DNA of 48,458 bases from Haplomitrium mnioides (Eukaryota; Marchantiophyta; Haplomitriopsida; Calobryales). A program made the translations under genes and the position numbers. Positions 1 through 9,147 of the stretch are shown one piece after another. The first letter of the stretch is position 1; each line of letters begins with the position of its first letter. Below the pieces are notes generated by a model. The model saw only the letters and a list, made by a program, of their open reading frames with translations, did no database searches and had not been told where the DNA came from. The stretch covers positions 1-48,458 of the forward strand of contig JBNGIS010005706.1 of assembly GCA_049999725.1 (NCBI GenBank). The letters run 5' to 3'.

Positions 1-393
1 GGATTCAACACAACAATAGCAAACTCGGTGCAAAGCTAGGGTCACATCCACCAATGAGAACAATTTCCTCACTTTATTTGACTATTAACATGGTTTGGAT
101 TCAAACTAAAGCAACAGACCTTATGTAAACATAGAGTCTATTCTCACAACTCAAGTTGCTAAGGTTTATTTGACTAAAGCCTCGTTTGTAAAACAACTTA
201 ACAAAACAAATATCTTGTTATACTAAGTTGAGAAAAGCATAACATCTCTTAGACTAGAACAAAGTTTCAAGTCTAATAAAAAGAGCATCATAATAACGAT
301 AGGTTTTAAAAGAGAAGAAATTTGCTACCTTTGTTGGACTTCAAGATAATTTTTTCTTGCAATGATTTTATTTTCTTACAAGTTTCACAAATA
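1..393 (+). repeat. Left arm of giant inverted repeat, outer segment
   Basis: This stretch is the reverse complement of about 47190-47573 with scattered substitutions and small gaps. For example, the opening bases through 'ggtcacatcc' match the reverse of 47525-47573. Both sides contain the words 'tttgcaagtttcacaaatag'-like sequence at the inner end, where the left arm is broken by the insertion that starts at about 394. It probably represents DNA 5' of the methyltransferase-like gene. The arm continues beyond the window start, because the right arm is still matching where the left runs out. No coding capacity is visible. Confidence 0.85.
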
Positions 394-493
394 GCAAATG
401 TACTTCATTTTGGAATTTTAACATTTAGAAAATGAGTTCTCTAAAGTTTTGTAAAACCTGAAAAACTAAGAATACAACCATGATATTTCTCTT

Positions 494-706
494 TCAAATA
501 AGTTGTGTAGTAGTCATAAACTTCCCATTTTGTAAAACTATCAGGCAAGTTATAAACTTTGTGAGTGGGCATTCTCTCTTAACATCCCTAAAAAGAACTC
601 TCCATCCATTCACACACAAATACTCCTTTAGTAGATAATTCTCTTTTTCCAAAAATGCCTCTAAAATCTGCGTTTTTGAGATTTTGAATCCTTTGGATTC
701 TATCAT
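494..706 (-). pseudogene. Short unidentified open stretch
   Basis: Seventy codons on the minus strand downstream of the 1663-1072 fragments, with no domain I recognise. It begins MIESKGFKISK and has no convincing splice sites. It may be a downstream exon of the same decayed gene or chance; the neighbouring DNA is AT-rich. Confidence 0.2.
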
Positions 707-1071
707 TTCCTACTAATAATATTAATTTGAAGGCTCTTCTATAGACAATGGTACCGCCAAGCAGAATGAACCAATTGTCAGAATCCAAGTCTTTTCTTGG
801 TTTTCCTTATTGCAATGTGATATCTCAATTCTTCATGTTTTTGTTGAAAATACTTTTCTCATATAGATCTCAAAAAAATTGTCTTGCACATTGACAAACA
901 ATTATTTTGACAACATCAAATTCTCCTCCATTTCAAAATTGATATGGGATTGAGTTTTTTCTTCACAAAGCTCTCGTCATGATGGACTCTTGACAAACAG
1001 ATTTCACATATAGTGTTTATCTGTTTGGGTTTTGGCCCAAACAAAAAAATTCTTATGTATTTCCAACTGAC

Positions 1072-1663
1072 TCATTCCATAGGCGAATTCAGCCATTGAG
1101 ATAATTCATCATCTTGGAGATCTTGAGCATCATCGATAGCACTGTTTGTTTCTTTGAAATAAGTCTTCAATGAATGTAGATTACCTTGAGGATTGGAAGA
1201 ACTAGACCATGTCGAAACAAAATCTTCATCAATATCTTGAGCATTAGGAAACATTTTTTTGTAAAATAATTGGTGCCCTTGGCAAAAGCTCCAATGAAAT
1301 ATTGGTTGATTGAGACTCTTTGGTAGAATCATTTCCAAAACTATTGTATGAAGATTCCTCCAAATAAATTTAGTTTGTAAAAGATTTCTCAATCTCATTC
1401 GGAGGTCTTAGTTGATTCTAAGTCATTATTTGCTTGAGTGGTGCCATCGGTGACACCGAATCATCTCCAAAATTGAAATAGTCCACCAACTCCATCCTCT
1501 TTATATTTTGAACAAACACATTTGGATCTTGAACATCTTGGTCTTCATCAAATGAGGACAAAGAAAGGTCCACAACCATATGAAAATTCTGACTTGAACG
1601 CCTTTTTGTTGATTTGTTGGAGTAGTCAAAAGAAATATTCAACTTTGGTTGCTTGACTGACAA
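1072..1663 (-). pseudogene. Unidentified decayed coding region
   Basis: Two adjoining minus-strand open stretches (1663-1418, then 1398-1072) read as one acidic, serine-rich protein piece broken by a stop or frameshift near 1400-1418. Visible words include FNFGDDSVSPMAP in the first part and DDELSQWLNSPME at the end of the second. A further open stretch of 70 codons lies downstream at 706-494. I recognise no family, catalytic motif or zinc finger. It belongs to the insertion in the left arm and may be a captured host gene fragment or an unknown element's ORF. SL interrupts the region upstream of it on the minus strand. Confidence 0.35.
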
Positions 1664-1689
1664 TAAAGATCCATTGTGTGCAGAAGGTT

Positions 1690-1865
1690 GAGTTTTGGAT
1701 CTTAAGCACGCACTGGATTTCTTCTTTGATCATTTGCGTGCAAGTTGTTTATTCCTTGGTCCTATATGTGCATTGGGCTCACTACTTAACCCTATGCTTG
1801 CATACGGTTCAAAACCTGATCTTGTGCGTTGTCGTAGCACAGCAGTAGCACTCCAACCCCAAAAA
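1690..1865. repeat. Short degenerate array of GTGCAT/GCGTGC words
   Basis: Words such as gcacgcac, tgcgtgcaag, tatgtgcat, tgcttgcat and tgtgcgttg recur every 25-35 bases, interleaved with 'cttaag/ccttgg/aaaacctgatctt' spacers. It is a weak relative of the CCATGCGCGCATGG arrays in the methyltransferase-like gene. It lies in the insertion rather than in the arm proper. Confidence 0.35.
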
Positions 1866-3319
1866 GAACAACCCGAGATCGAACCACGCAAGATCTATAT
1901 AGAAATCTGCTCTTAATTAACTTTTACCAACTTTCCAGATTCTTTAAAGAGTTCTGAAACTGCACTCTATCAGTTTAGAGATGGACCTCTCTCCACTCTA
2001 GGACTAACAACCCTTCTCCACAAAACCAACACACATAAACTACTACCACTACTTACTATAACAGAACAAAAGCCAAGAATTACTCAAACTGTATGACTGA
2101 CACTTCCAAGATAAGAAAGCTGCAGTATAGGCTGATTTTAAACAGAAGCTGAATCAAATAAATTCACAAGCAACCAGTTCCCCAACTTGCTAGGAACTCT
2201 CAAACCAACACTCCAGTGCCTACCTTCATTACAACATCTCACTTCCCTCAAACTAGATACTCAAGCCACTCCAACCCAATATATCCCAGAGCTTTGATGC
2301 TGAGAACTCAACTATGGAACGACCCTCTTGATCTCACATCCAACTGCTGTTCCTCCAACCACCCACTACTTTGTTTATTTGTTGAAATGCCCAACTATTC
2401 CATAGGCACACACAATCCTGAGCACTCCTTACTCTACTGCAACCTACCAACCAGTATCCACTAACTGATTGAACATAACAAGTTCTCTCCTTAAAAATAT
2501 AACAATCACAGAACAGAAGAGAACTTCAAGCAGAATTGATTTGCCACTAAACCTCCCACAGATTTAAAACTTGGAACTCAGAACACAGGCCCACCAGCAG
2601 GACACACTCAGGCAACTCTTGACATGCACTCCTCTAATGCTACTTGACTGCTTTCTTCAATTGCAAACCTGCAAAACATTCACCAACCAACTCTAATTGC
2701 AAATCCTTGTTCCTTCCTCAAACTGCTCCTCATGAATCTGCAATCAACAACCATGAGCAAGGGACTTCACAGCATGAACTCTCTGTATATTTCTTGAAGC
2801 ACACATGTACAATGAGACTAACCAGCAACACAGGAACTCGCCAACAAGCTTGTACCCTCTGTTCTGCTCAACTGACAATAACAGTCATTCTAATTCCAAT
2901 TCAAACTAACTTGCTTCTCTACACGCTAACTTCTTTACACTAAATTTACAATAAGAACTAACAACTCACAAGCCGTTCTTAAACTAAATAACACTCTTTC
3001 ACTTACTTACACAAACTTCACTCGCCATAAGAACAAATTACTAGCAATCGTTCTTATACTAATTTCGAAGTTTCACTAACTCTTCCACTTCAAATTCGAA
3101 CTTTTCAAATTACGCAAGTAGTCGTTTCACCCTTTCCAAACTTTCGAACTTTCAGTTCGACTTCCACATTGAAACCATAACAAATCACTGATTTGCCTTT
3201 TATCTTCTCTCCTCACGCACCTTTCTTTTCCTGTGCAAAACACCGATAAGTTGCTGTTTCTTACATCACCATTTCGCCAAGCATCCTTCCGTTGATCTCC
3301 TCGGAAAGCAACCTTCCTA

Positions 3320-3480
3320 ACCGGTGCTCCCCACTTCGTAATCCCCATCGGAACCATTTAAACTGGGCTATCCCACTTCGGATCCCCACACGGATACAAA
3401 ACTAAATCCCCCATAACCGGGGTTCCCCACTTCGGAAAACAAATCGAAACCATTTTAACCGGGGTGTCCCCACATCGTAA
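3320..3480 (-). repeat. CCCCGGTTAAGGGGG-type short tandem repeat in SL copy 1
   Basis: Four spaced units reading 'aaccgg..ctccccacttcg' on the plus strand, at about 3319, 3358, 3415 and 3456. They correspond to the units at 14055-14180 in SL copy 2. The core is near-palindromic (ACCCC..GGGGGT around TTAA) and recurs every 40-55 bases. Confidence 0.6.
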
Positions 3481-3991
3481 CGCGAAGTTCTGAAGCCTTC
3501 TTCGGACTCACGGACTCTCCGCTTCACGAAACACGCTTCCGCTCGCTTCCAATTCTTTCTTATCCCTTTAAAATTTTCAATTCCTTCCGATTCCAATTAT
3601 TCACACAGCAGAAATTCGTCGTCGGTCACTTCCTCACTGATCCGATTGATTCCCACTTTATTCGCTTCCTTTCCACACATTTCTGCATCGGCCTATCGCG
3701 CACGACCATTCTTCACTTCGATTCCTTTCGTAATACAATTCTTCCTTTTGCAGCTCATCACTTCGCAGCAGGAGCATTTCCGCACCAGGTGCTCACGCAG
3801 ATCTATCCACAGCATCGCCTCAATTTGATTTCCCCAAGCACCTTCATTCGTCATCAGAAAACTCCGTGCCAACGAACCTTCCTCTTAACCAATCCATTGA
3901 ACATTCCTTCTCAAGAATTCACTTCGCAGATTTTATTCCTTAAATTTTACGACATTCGATTCCTTCAGAAGCCTTCAATGCTGATCAATCT

Positions 3992-4091
3992 NNNNNNNNN
4001 NNNNNNNNNNNNNNNNNNNNNNNNNNNNNNNNNNNNNNNNNNNNNNNNNNNNNNNNNNNNNNNNNNNNNNNNNNNNNNNNNNNNNNNNNNN
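3992..4091. other. Assembly gap (100 N) with duplicated flanks
   Basis: One hundred Ns. The 52 bases before the gap (3940-3991) reappear almost exactly after it (4092-4143), while SL copy 2 has this stretch once (near 13375-13420 on the other strand). The gap is therefore likely spurious, with one read end counted twice. Confidence 0.95.
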
Positions 4092-4853
4092 TTAAATTTT
4101 ACGACATTCGATTCTTTCAGAAGCCTTCAATGCTGATCAATCTTACCTTTGATTCGTAGATCTTCCATTTTGTATCGGATCATTAAAAATCATCTCCTCC
4201 TTCGCACAGCAAACGATCATCCTTCAATTCCGATTAATTCCTCTTACTCATAGCTGATCGATTCCAAAAATCTCTTCCTCATCTTCGGATTCTCATCTTG
4301 ATCCAAACACTCGTGGCTCTATCGAATGCTTCGTAACAGGTGGCTTTCCCCAATCACCTCTAAATATCCCATAAGTCTTCTGTCATAAGTCAGAAGCACT
4401 ATATAAACATTTGACTCTAATTACCCTTCAAGAGGCAGCCCCACAAGGGTATAAGGCCACCGCTTAATACTCTGCCCATGGACGGATCAAGTTCAGGGCA
4501 CACAACAGCAGGGAAACTTGTCCTCCGACAGATACACTTCCACTAGCTCATGGGCAAGCTGTCCATCAACACACATGTAGACTGATAGGGGCTGGCTAGC
4601 CCTCAATAACTAGATTAGCTTTACAATTTTTTTTTTCCCCCACTAAAAAGGACATCACTTCTTCATCATTTAGCCTTGGCCACCTCTCTCCTTGGCCAAT
4701 GATATCAAAACTATTCTTCTAATCCTTACATCTTACAATTCTACACTCATTAATCCAAAACTTAAAGCTTTACCATTTCCTTCTTACTCCACTGCGTCGA
4801 AAAGAACTTATTCGAGCTACTTCTGATTTCTTGTCAGCAACCGTACTCCCACA

Positions 4854-5109
4854 TGCACACATACGGTTCACTTGCTCGATCTTCTTAGGTAGATATATCT
4901 AATTCAACAAATTCCATCTTTCTTTCCAAAATTCTTGCCATCACACTTGATGCTTTAGAGATTCCATTACTTATCTCCTTAGAACATCAATTTGAAACTA
5001 TATCAAGTTGGTAGCCAAAAGCAACACTTTTCTACGAACATAAATCTTGAAAGTCTTACCTCTTCTTGGCTTTGAAAACTCTAGCTATTGAAAAATAACA
5101 ATACAAAGG
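4854..5109. other. Unassigned AT-rich segment
   Basis: About 256 bases between SL copy 1 and the resumption of left-arm homology. On the minus strand a short open stretch ends in a donor-like 'gaag|gtaaga' near 5056-5065, but no family can be named. It is presumably the remainder of the outer element carrying the 494-1663 fragments. Confidence 0.3.
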
Positions 5110-5310
5110 AAAACATTTAAGGAAAATAATTTAACAAGTATTCTCAACTTGTACTCGTATACCCAAAAGGTGTGTTTTTGCAAAACATTTCACAAAATGA
5201 TAAAATTATGAAACTTTTGTAAAGGAAATGAAAAAAAGAAATTAAAAAGATGAAAACAAGCAATGCTTTTCATACTAGTTGTTTTTTTTGCACTATGCAA
5301 ACCTATGTGC

Positions 5311-5410
5311 NNNNNNNNNNNNNNNNNNNNNNNNNNNNNNNNNNNNNNNNNNNNNNNNNNNNNNNNNNNNNNNNNNNNNNNNNNNNNNNNNNNNNNNNNN
5401 NNNNNNNNNN
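5311..5410. other. Assembly gap (100 N)
   Basis: The gap falls at the start of the left gene copy. The right arm bridges it: flanks 'gcaaacctatgtgc' and 'gctcaaaccagctcaacc' correspond to about 46995 and 46735 on the minus strand. The true missing length is therefore nearer 250 bases than the placeholder 100, and it should include the start codon. Confidence 0.95.
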
Positions 5411-5750
5411 GCTCAAACCAGCTCAACCAAAGCCTTATAGATATTTGGTTGTTTTGAAGGTTCTCAAACCGCAGAAACTAGCCTACGAATGGCTAGTTTG
5501 TTGTGGAACGATAAAGAACATCAACCACCATCTTTACCTTTTTCACGATGAAGGTGAAAAATTTAACATGGGAATTTTGGTCCAAATTATGATGATTCGA
5601 GAGGGGCACAAAGACCACATGAGGTTGCTTGTGGAGTCAAAATTGTCGATTACCCTATTCAAGACTTCACCAAAGAAATTCTGCTTCAACGAGATGAAGC
5701 CATGAGACATCTTCACCAATGATTTGCAATCAGCTTTCAACAATGGCAAG
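5411..5750 (+). pseudogene. Left gene copy, exon 1 (N-terminal domain, unknown family)
   Basis: The open frame from the gap edge begins KPAQPKPYRY, includes YEWLVCCGTIK and LYLFHDEGEK, and ends ..FNNGK at 5750. It has one internal stop, the TGA after NEMKP at 5703-5705. The right copy at 46752-46393 aligns codon for codon, including YEWLVCCGTIK. The protein family is unknown to me; its position suggests an N-terminal recruitment or interaction domain ahead of the ParB-like and methyltransferase parts. Exon 1 ends in phase 0 at a donor (aag|gtgaga). Conservation of the amino-acid sequence between arms indicates real former coding sequence. Confidence 0.6.
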
Positions 5751-5956
5751 GTGAGACAACAAGATTTTTTTTTTCAGCCTTTTTAATTTATTTTTTTTTC
5801 TCACGAGTCCATGCACATATTGACTAAAGAGTCTATATGTGAGCATGGACTCCAATGCATCTTTAGGCTTAGACTAGAGGTTGAAACACTCAGAGTATCT
5901 TATTAAACTTTTGAAAAATTTTTGTGTTAAGTCATTGATTGCTTTTTTTTTTTTAG
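5751..5956 (+). other. Intron 1 of left gene copy, with palindrome words
   Basis: Donor gtgaga at 5751 and acceptor tttttttag ending at 5956 after a long T tract. Removing it joins the two open stretches in phase 0, giving ..NNGK|FSQYLLDF. The intron holds a short array of the CATGGACT-type words (about 5800-5880). In the right copy the same position has donor gtaaga (46392), but the aligned acceptor reads AA at 31746-31747. Confidence 0.6.
5790..5880. repeat. Palindromic-word array, left intron 1
   Basis: Contains cgagtccatgcacatattgact, agagtctatatgtgagcatggactcc and the decayed tail aatgcatctttaggcttagact. These are the same words as the larger arrays at 30081-30360 and 45994-46345. The right-arm counterpart is longer and is split by the G2 tandem element. 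Confidence 0.6.
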
Positions 5957-6697
5957 TTTTCTCAATATTTGTTAGATTTTGTCAGCGCTTACCTAAACAC
6001 AAAGCAGGTAGAAAGGGATGTTATCAAGTTTGCCATCAGTATCAAACTTTTGAAAGTCAAGAAATGCATACATATTCAACAACTTGTACCACATCCAAGC
6101 GCAACTTTGTTTACTATGGCAGCAACAAGTGGACCATCTGCTATTAAAAAAAGAAGGAGGTGGAGCTAGTCGAGGCTCCAAAAAAGAAGAACCAAGCCCT
6201 ACCAAAGAAGAAGCCTATGCTTCCAACAAATTAAAAAGAGATTTGGTATTGGAGACTTTAGAGATAAAGCCAAAGTCCACTCTTAAGAAGACTGTCACAT
6301 CTCAAGATAATTGGTTCCAGCTTGTGTTCCAAAGTGGAGAGCTCTAGGAGTTACAAGAGATCATATTTACAATGTGGGAGAAAAATACGGTGAAGGGCTA
6401 GAAGCCAAAGGCCAAAGAATCTTTTAGAATGGTGGACATGAAGTGTACAATGTGGAGGTCCCTTTAAGGCTTCTTGACAAAATAAAAAATTCTATTTCTA
6501 AACGGGTGGAAGCTAGAGAACTTTTAATTGAAGAATTGTCTTGCAAACTTGAGAGACATAAAGTTTTGCGTGTGATGTTTGAATCTTTTTGCTCCAAGGT
6601 GTATTGCAGCTCGTAGGAAGAAGCAAAGGTGGAGTATCCCATCCACACAGAGGAGTCAAAGATGTCTTCATTTCACTCTAGCTTTGAGAAAATGGTG
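5957..6697 (+). pseudogene. Left gene copy, exon 2 (ParB-like part deleted)
   Basis: Opens with FSQYLLDFVSAYLN and continues through KFAISIKLLKVKKC into a lysine-rich linker (about 6130-6230). It is then interrupted: compared with the right copy, roughly 0.65 kb coding the ParB-like domain is missing near 6225. The exon resumes with LVLETLE..(6240), ARELLIEELSCKLERHK (6512-6562) and HTEESK (near 6640). Frameshifts and stops occur near 6168, 6345 and 6615. It ends at a donor in aaatggtg|gtaact (6697/6698). This copy also keeps about 130 bases (6260-6395) that the right copy lacks, so the two copies decayed separately. Confidence 0.5.
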
Positions 6698-7021
6698 GTA
6701 ACTTTTTTTCCCCTTCTTCAATTATGTTTCTAAAGTTGCATTGAATTGTTTTTAAGGGTTATCAAGTCCATGTTTGCATAGACTTGACAGTCCAAGCGCA
6801 TATGGAATCAAGAGTCCTTGCGTGTAGGGCTTGAGAGTGAAAGTGCAAGGACTCTCAAGTCCATATGCACATACACATTTGAGTCCATGTGTGCATGGAC
6901 ACTTGAGTCCATACAGGCATTGACTCAAGTGTCCATGTGCGTCACGACCACTATTTCTATTTAAAGTCAAGGTCTTTGTTTTTACTTTCTCTTTTGATTT
7001 TCTACTCTTTGCTTTGTATAG
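6698..7021 (+). other. Intron 2 of left gene copy, with palindrome array
   Basis: Donor gtaact at 6698 (right copy has gtaagt at 30411). Acceptor ..ctttgtatag ends at 7021. The body contains the repeat array at 6755-6955. In the right copy the same intron has swollen to about 18 kb by nested insertions between 12257 and 30080. Confidence 0.6.
6755..6955. repeat. Palindromic-word array, left intron 2
   Basis: About eight units of 20-30 bases built from 'gtccatg..gcatggact' halves separated by 'cttgag/ctcaag' spacers, for example ccatgtgtgcatggac (about 6884-6900) and gtccatatgcacatac. Most CG core bases have become TG or CA. The array aligns with 30360-30081 in the right arm. Confidence 0.75.
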
Positions 7022-7534
7022 GGGGACAAAACATTCAAATGGCAACTTGCCAAAAAATTGACGATTGCTGCCAAAGAGTGAAAGAGATTGGAGGTCAATG
7101 AAGCCTCTTAAGATCAAGACCAGATCCCCACTCTTGTATCATACCCTCCTACTTTTCAGCTCCATTGCTAGAATGCCAAACAGTGGAAGGCAAGGCAACA
7201 AAATGAAGTTTCTGCCTCTCTTATTGAAGGAGAGCATGAAGAGCAAGACGAGTACTTAATGTCCTATGTTGATGGACTTAACATGGCATTTTATCAAGTC
7301 CACGAGGAGGTTATTGCTCGATAGTTGAAGGGATTGGTGAAACCCAAATGTTTCACTTGAGCAATTTTGATATTCCGAACCCTTCACAAAGGATCACATT
7401 TTTGACATGGTTTCTTTTTTTACTATTACAACTTCTAATTTTTGGTCTTTTGTTATAATCCATTCTTCTCAACAATTTTGCATCATTGAGAATGCTCTTT
7501 TGGAGGTTTTCTATGCAATCTACCACGTTATCTA
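7022..7534 (+). pseudogene. Left gene copy, exon 3 (linker and first part of methyltransferase domain)
   Basis: Reads GDKTFKWQLAKKLT, then KDQDQ, KARQQNE, SYVDGLNMAFYQVHEE, then the start of the methyltransferase domain including SFVIIHSSQQF (about 7449-7481). A 43-bp deletion near 7357, compared with the right copy, has removed the position expected for catalytic motif IV. Stops and frameshifts occur near 7080, 7160, 7323 and 7360. The exon ends at cta|gtaagt (7534/7535). The order (motif IV region, then intron, then motif I near the C terminus) is that of beta-class N4-cytosine or N6-adenine methyltransferases. Confidence 0.5.
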
Positions 7535-7632
7535 GTAAGTTCTCTTTTGATTTTTTTCATATTTTAGTTTATCTTGTTCATTTTTCCTTTACTTTCTTTC
7601 CATTGTCTGATTTGTTTTTTTAATTACTATAG
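7535..7632 (+). other. Intron 3 of left gene copy
   Basis: A 98-base intron with donor gtaagt and acceptor attactatag. The right copy has the matching 93-base intron at 11623-11531 (donor gtaagt, acceptor tactatag). Both are T-rich with a good polypyrimidine tract. Their preservation at the same place in both arms is the strongest evidence that this is a spliced gene. Confidence 0.8.
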
Positions 7633-8240
7633 AGACAACAACAACATTCATCATTGGGGAGGTTCTAGAATTGCTCATGCCCACAAGTGCTGGACTATGG
7701 GCTATTGGACCAACAATGGCAACCAAAGCATGACGCTCTTCAACTTGCAATCTGATGATGAAAGCAGTTGTTATTGATAGATTATGCAGAGTGTTTTTAG
7801 CTATCGAGCTATTTCGGCAAGCTTGAACATCCAAGAGATGATGTTTATGTGAATATGTACCAAAAGCCTCAAGCTTTGTACAACTTTTTTATTGACCATT
7901 TGTCAACAAAGCAAGATTGGATCTTAGATCTTTGCTCTGGGTTTGGTACACGCATTGTCTGTGCTCTGAAGTTGATGTAAAATTGCATCGCCATGAAATA
8001 TGATAGATGTTAGTTTATCTATATTTTCTAGAGAGTTTTGATGATGACTTCTTTGGCATCTGATGTGACAGATTCGCATATTGTATATGTGTACCACAAG
8101 AAGCATGTTCCTTTTGGTACTATTGGTGCATCTAGTCTCGATAGGATTCTCTTGTAGTTGTAGATGCCAAAGCTTCTCAAACCATTCCTCTTAAAGAGGA
8201 TAGGGCTAAAGCTGTAGCTGCAAATTGATGTACTTTTGAA
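7633..8240 (+). pseudogene. Left gene copy, exon 4 (methyltransferase C terminus, motif I)
   Basis: After the intron one frame reads NNIHHWGGSRIAHAHKCWTMG, then FNLQSDDE. A frame change leads to HPRDDVYVNMYQKPQALY, HLSTKQ and DWILDLCSGFGT (7915-7950). The last is the SAM-binding motif I of beta-class DNA methyltransferases (DxFxGxGT type) placed near the C terminus. It is followed by ALKLM..NCIAMKYD, the usual helix and acidic strand-2 end. Several stops (near 7779, 7978, 8010, 8029) make this copy a pseudogene. The tail after about 8060 is weakly conserved. Family assignment is by motif recognition only. Confidence 0.55.
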
Positions 8241-8394
8241 AAACAATAAAGTATTTATTTCACAAAATATTTTGTGATTGATCTTCATTCTTGTTGCATT
8301 CCAAATAGAATTTATTTAGTATTTTTTTGACGATCCATTTGTTTTTGCAAAATGATTTTTGAATAAAACCTATTGGTTTTTGTAAAAATTAGCA

Positions 8395-8785
8395 ACAAAG
8401 TCCATGCTAGTATGGAAGTTCCCTTTCAACTTATTTGGATTTCTATACAAGTTTTCTTCAATCATGAGTTTCATAGTCCATGCATGCAAGAACTTAAGCA
8501 GTCCCTACGTGCATAGGCTTTAGTAGTCCATGCGTGCATGGAATTTAGCAAACCAACTGTGACTTGGCTTTAGTTGTCTATGGACACTTGAGATTTAGTA
8601 GTCCATGTACGCACTGGCTTTAACAGTCTATTCACACAAAGGTTTCATCAATCCATGTCTACATACAACTTAGGGCTCTAGTTCAAAGTTCATACATGTA
8701 AAAGCTGAAGCATTCCACGCGTGCATAAACTTCAACATTCTAGACTTCGGTTCAAAGTCCTTGCGCACCTAAACGTCTCATTTTG
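8395..8785. repeat. Palindromic-word array, left 3' flank
   Basis: About twelve units of 25-35 bases: 'agtccatgcatgcaagaactt', 'agtccatgcgtgcatggaattt', 'agtccatgtacgcactggcttt' and similar, with the spacer 'taagcagt/ttagtagt'. It aligns inverted with 10700-10265. This array ends about 370 bases before the inner end of the arm. Confidence 0.75.
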
Positions 8786-9147
8786 ACTGTATATATTTCT
8801 AATAATATTTGCATGTTTTGATCAATTTTTGAAATTAAAAATATCATTGTTGAACTTGAAAATATTTAACAACAATTTTCTTGTAAGTTTAGTATATATT
8901 CTATTCGGTGATGCTCATCATTATAAAAGAAGAAATTGTGAATGCAATTTTGCTAAAATTCTCATAAATATTTTTTTAATGTGATGTCTACATGAAATAA
9001 GCAATTTGGATGTAAAAATTTGCATTTGTTTTGCAAAAAAATATTACTAGTGAGATTGGTTTTTTTTTAATGCTAAGATTTGAAAATTGGTTTTTGCGAA
9101 TGCCAAATGAAACATGAACTCAATAGAGGTTCATGGTTCAAAGTAGC
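8786..9147 (+). other. AT-rich inner end of the left arm
   Basis: No coding sequence. It pairs with 9902-10260 on the other strand (for example gatcaatttttgaaattaaaa against 10205-10225 reversed). Runs of T and A give it an UTR or intergenic look. The arm ends at ..ttcaaagtagc (9147). Confidence 0.7.

Larger units (their letters stand above)
1924..4853 (-). mobile_element. SL solo-LTR-like repeat, copy 1
   Basis: The reverse complement of this stretch matches 12752-15624 along its whole length, and its 5' part matches 47916-48458. The minus-strand 5' end is TGTGGGAG and homology between copies stops at TTGGTAA on the 3' side. A TATA-like string (minus strand, near 4398-4408, read as tttatata) sits about 0.45 kb inside the 5' end, as in an LTR promoter. 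There is no coding capacity. Copy 1 contains a 100-N gap (3992-4091). No 5-bp target duplication is obvious. The alternative is a non-autonomous element of about 2.9 kb rather than a solo LTR. Confidence 0.65.
394..5109. mobile_element. Compound insertion splitting the left arm
   Basis: In the right arm the sequence homologous to 393 runs directly into sequence homologous to about 5110 (right arm near 47190), so 394-5109 is extra DNA in the left arm. It contains decayed minus-strand coding fragments (494-1663), an SL solo-LTR-like repeat (1924-4853) and an unassigned tail (4854-5109). I could not find a clean target-site duplication or terminal repeats at the outer borders, so the class of the outer element is unknown. 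Confidence 0.7.
5110..9147 (+). repeat. Left arm of giant inverted repeat, main segment
   Basis: Matches the minus strand of the right-arm pieces in order: 47190-45994, then 31986-30081, then 12256-9902. Anchors include 5412-5760 against 46740-46375, 5957-6170 against 31745-31560, 7022-7320 against 12180-11880, 7900-8060 against 11270-11090, and 9105-9147 against 9945-9902. It contains the left copy of the ParB/methyltransferase-like gene. Relative to the right arm it lacks about 0.65 kb (the ParB-like part) near 6225 and about 43 bp near 7357. Confidence 0.85.

Noticed and set aside
1072-1398. Resemblance of DDELSQWLNSPME to the conserved acidic-W motif of phytochrome-interacting bHLH factors.
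   Set aside because: The match is one short motif, with no bHLH domain or second motif nearby.
1924-4853. SL copies 1 and 2 as the two LTRs of one element.
   Set aside because: They are in opposite orientation and are separated by the palindrome centre.
5411-8240. DIRS-type retrotransposon, because such elements can carry a methyltransferase domain.
   Set aside because: There is no reverse transcriptase, RNase H or tyrosine recombinase sequence in either gene copy, and the gene has spliceosomal introns.
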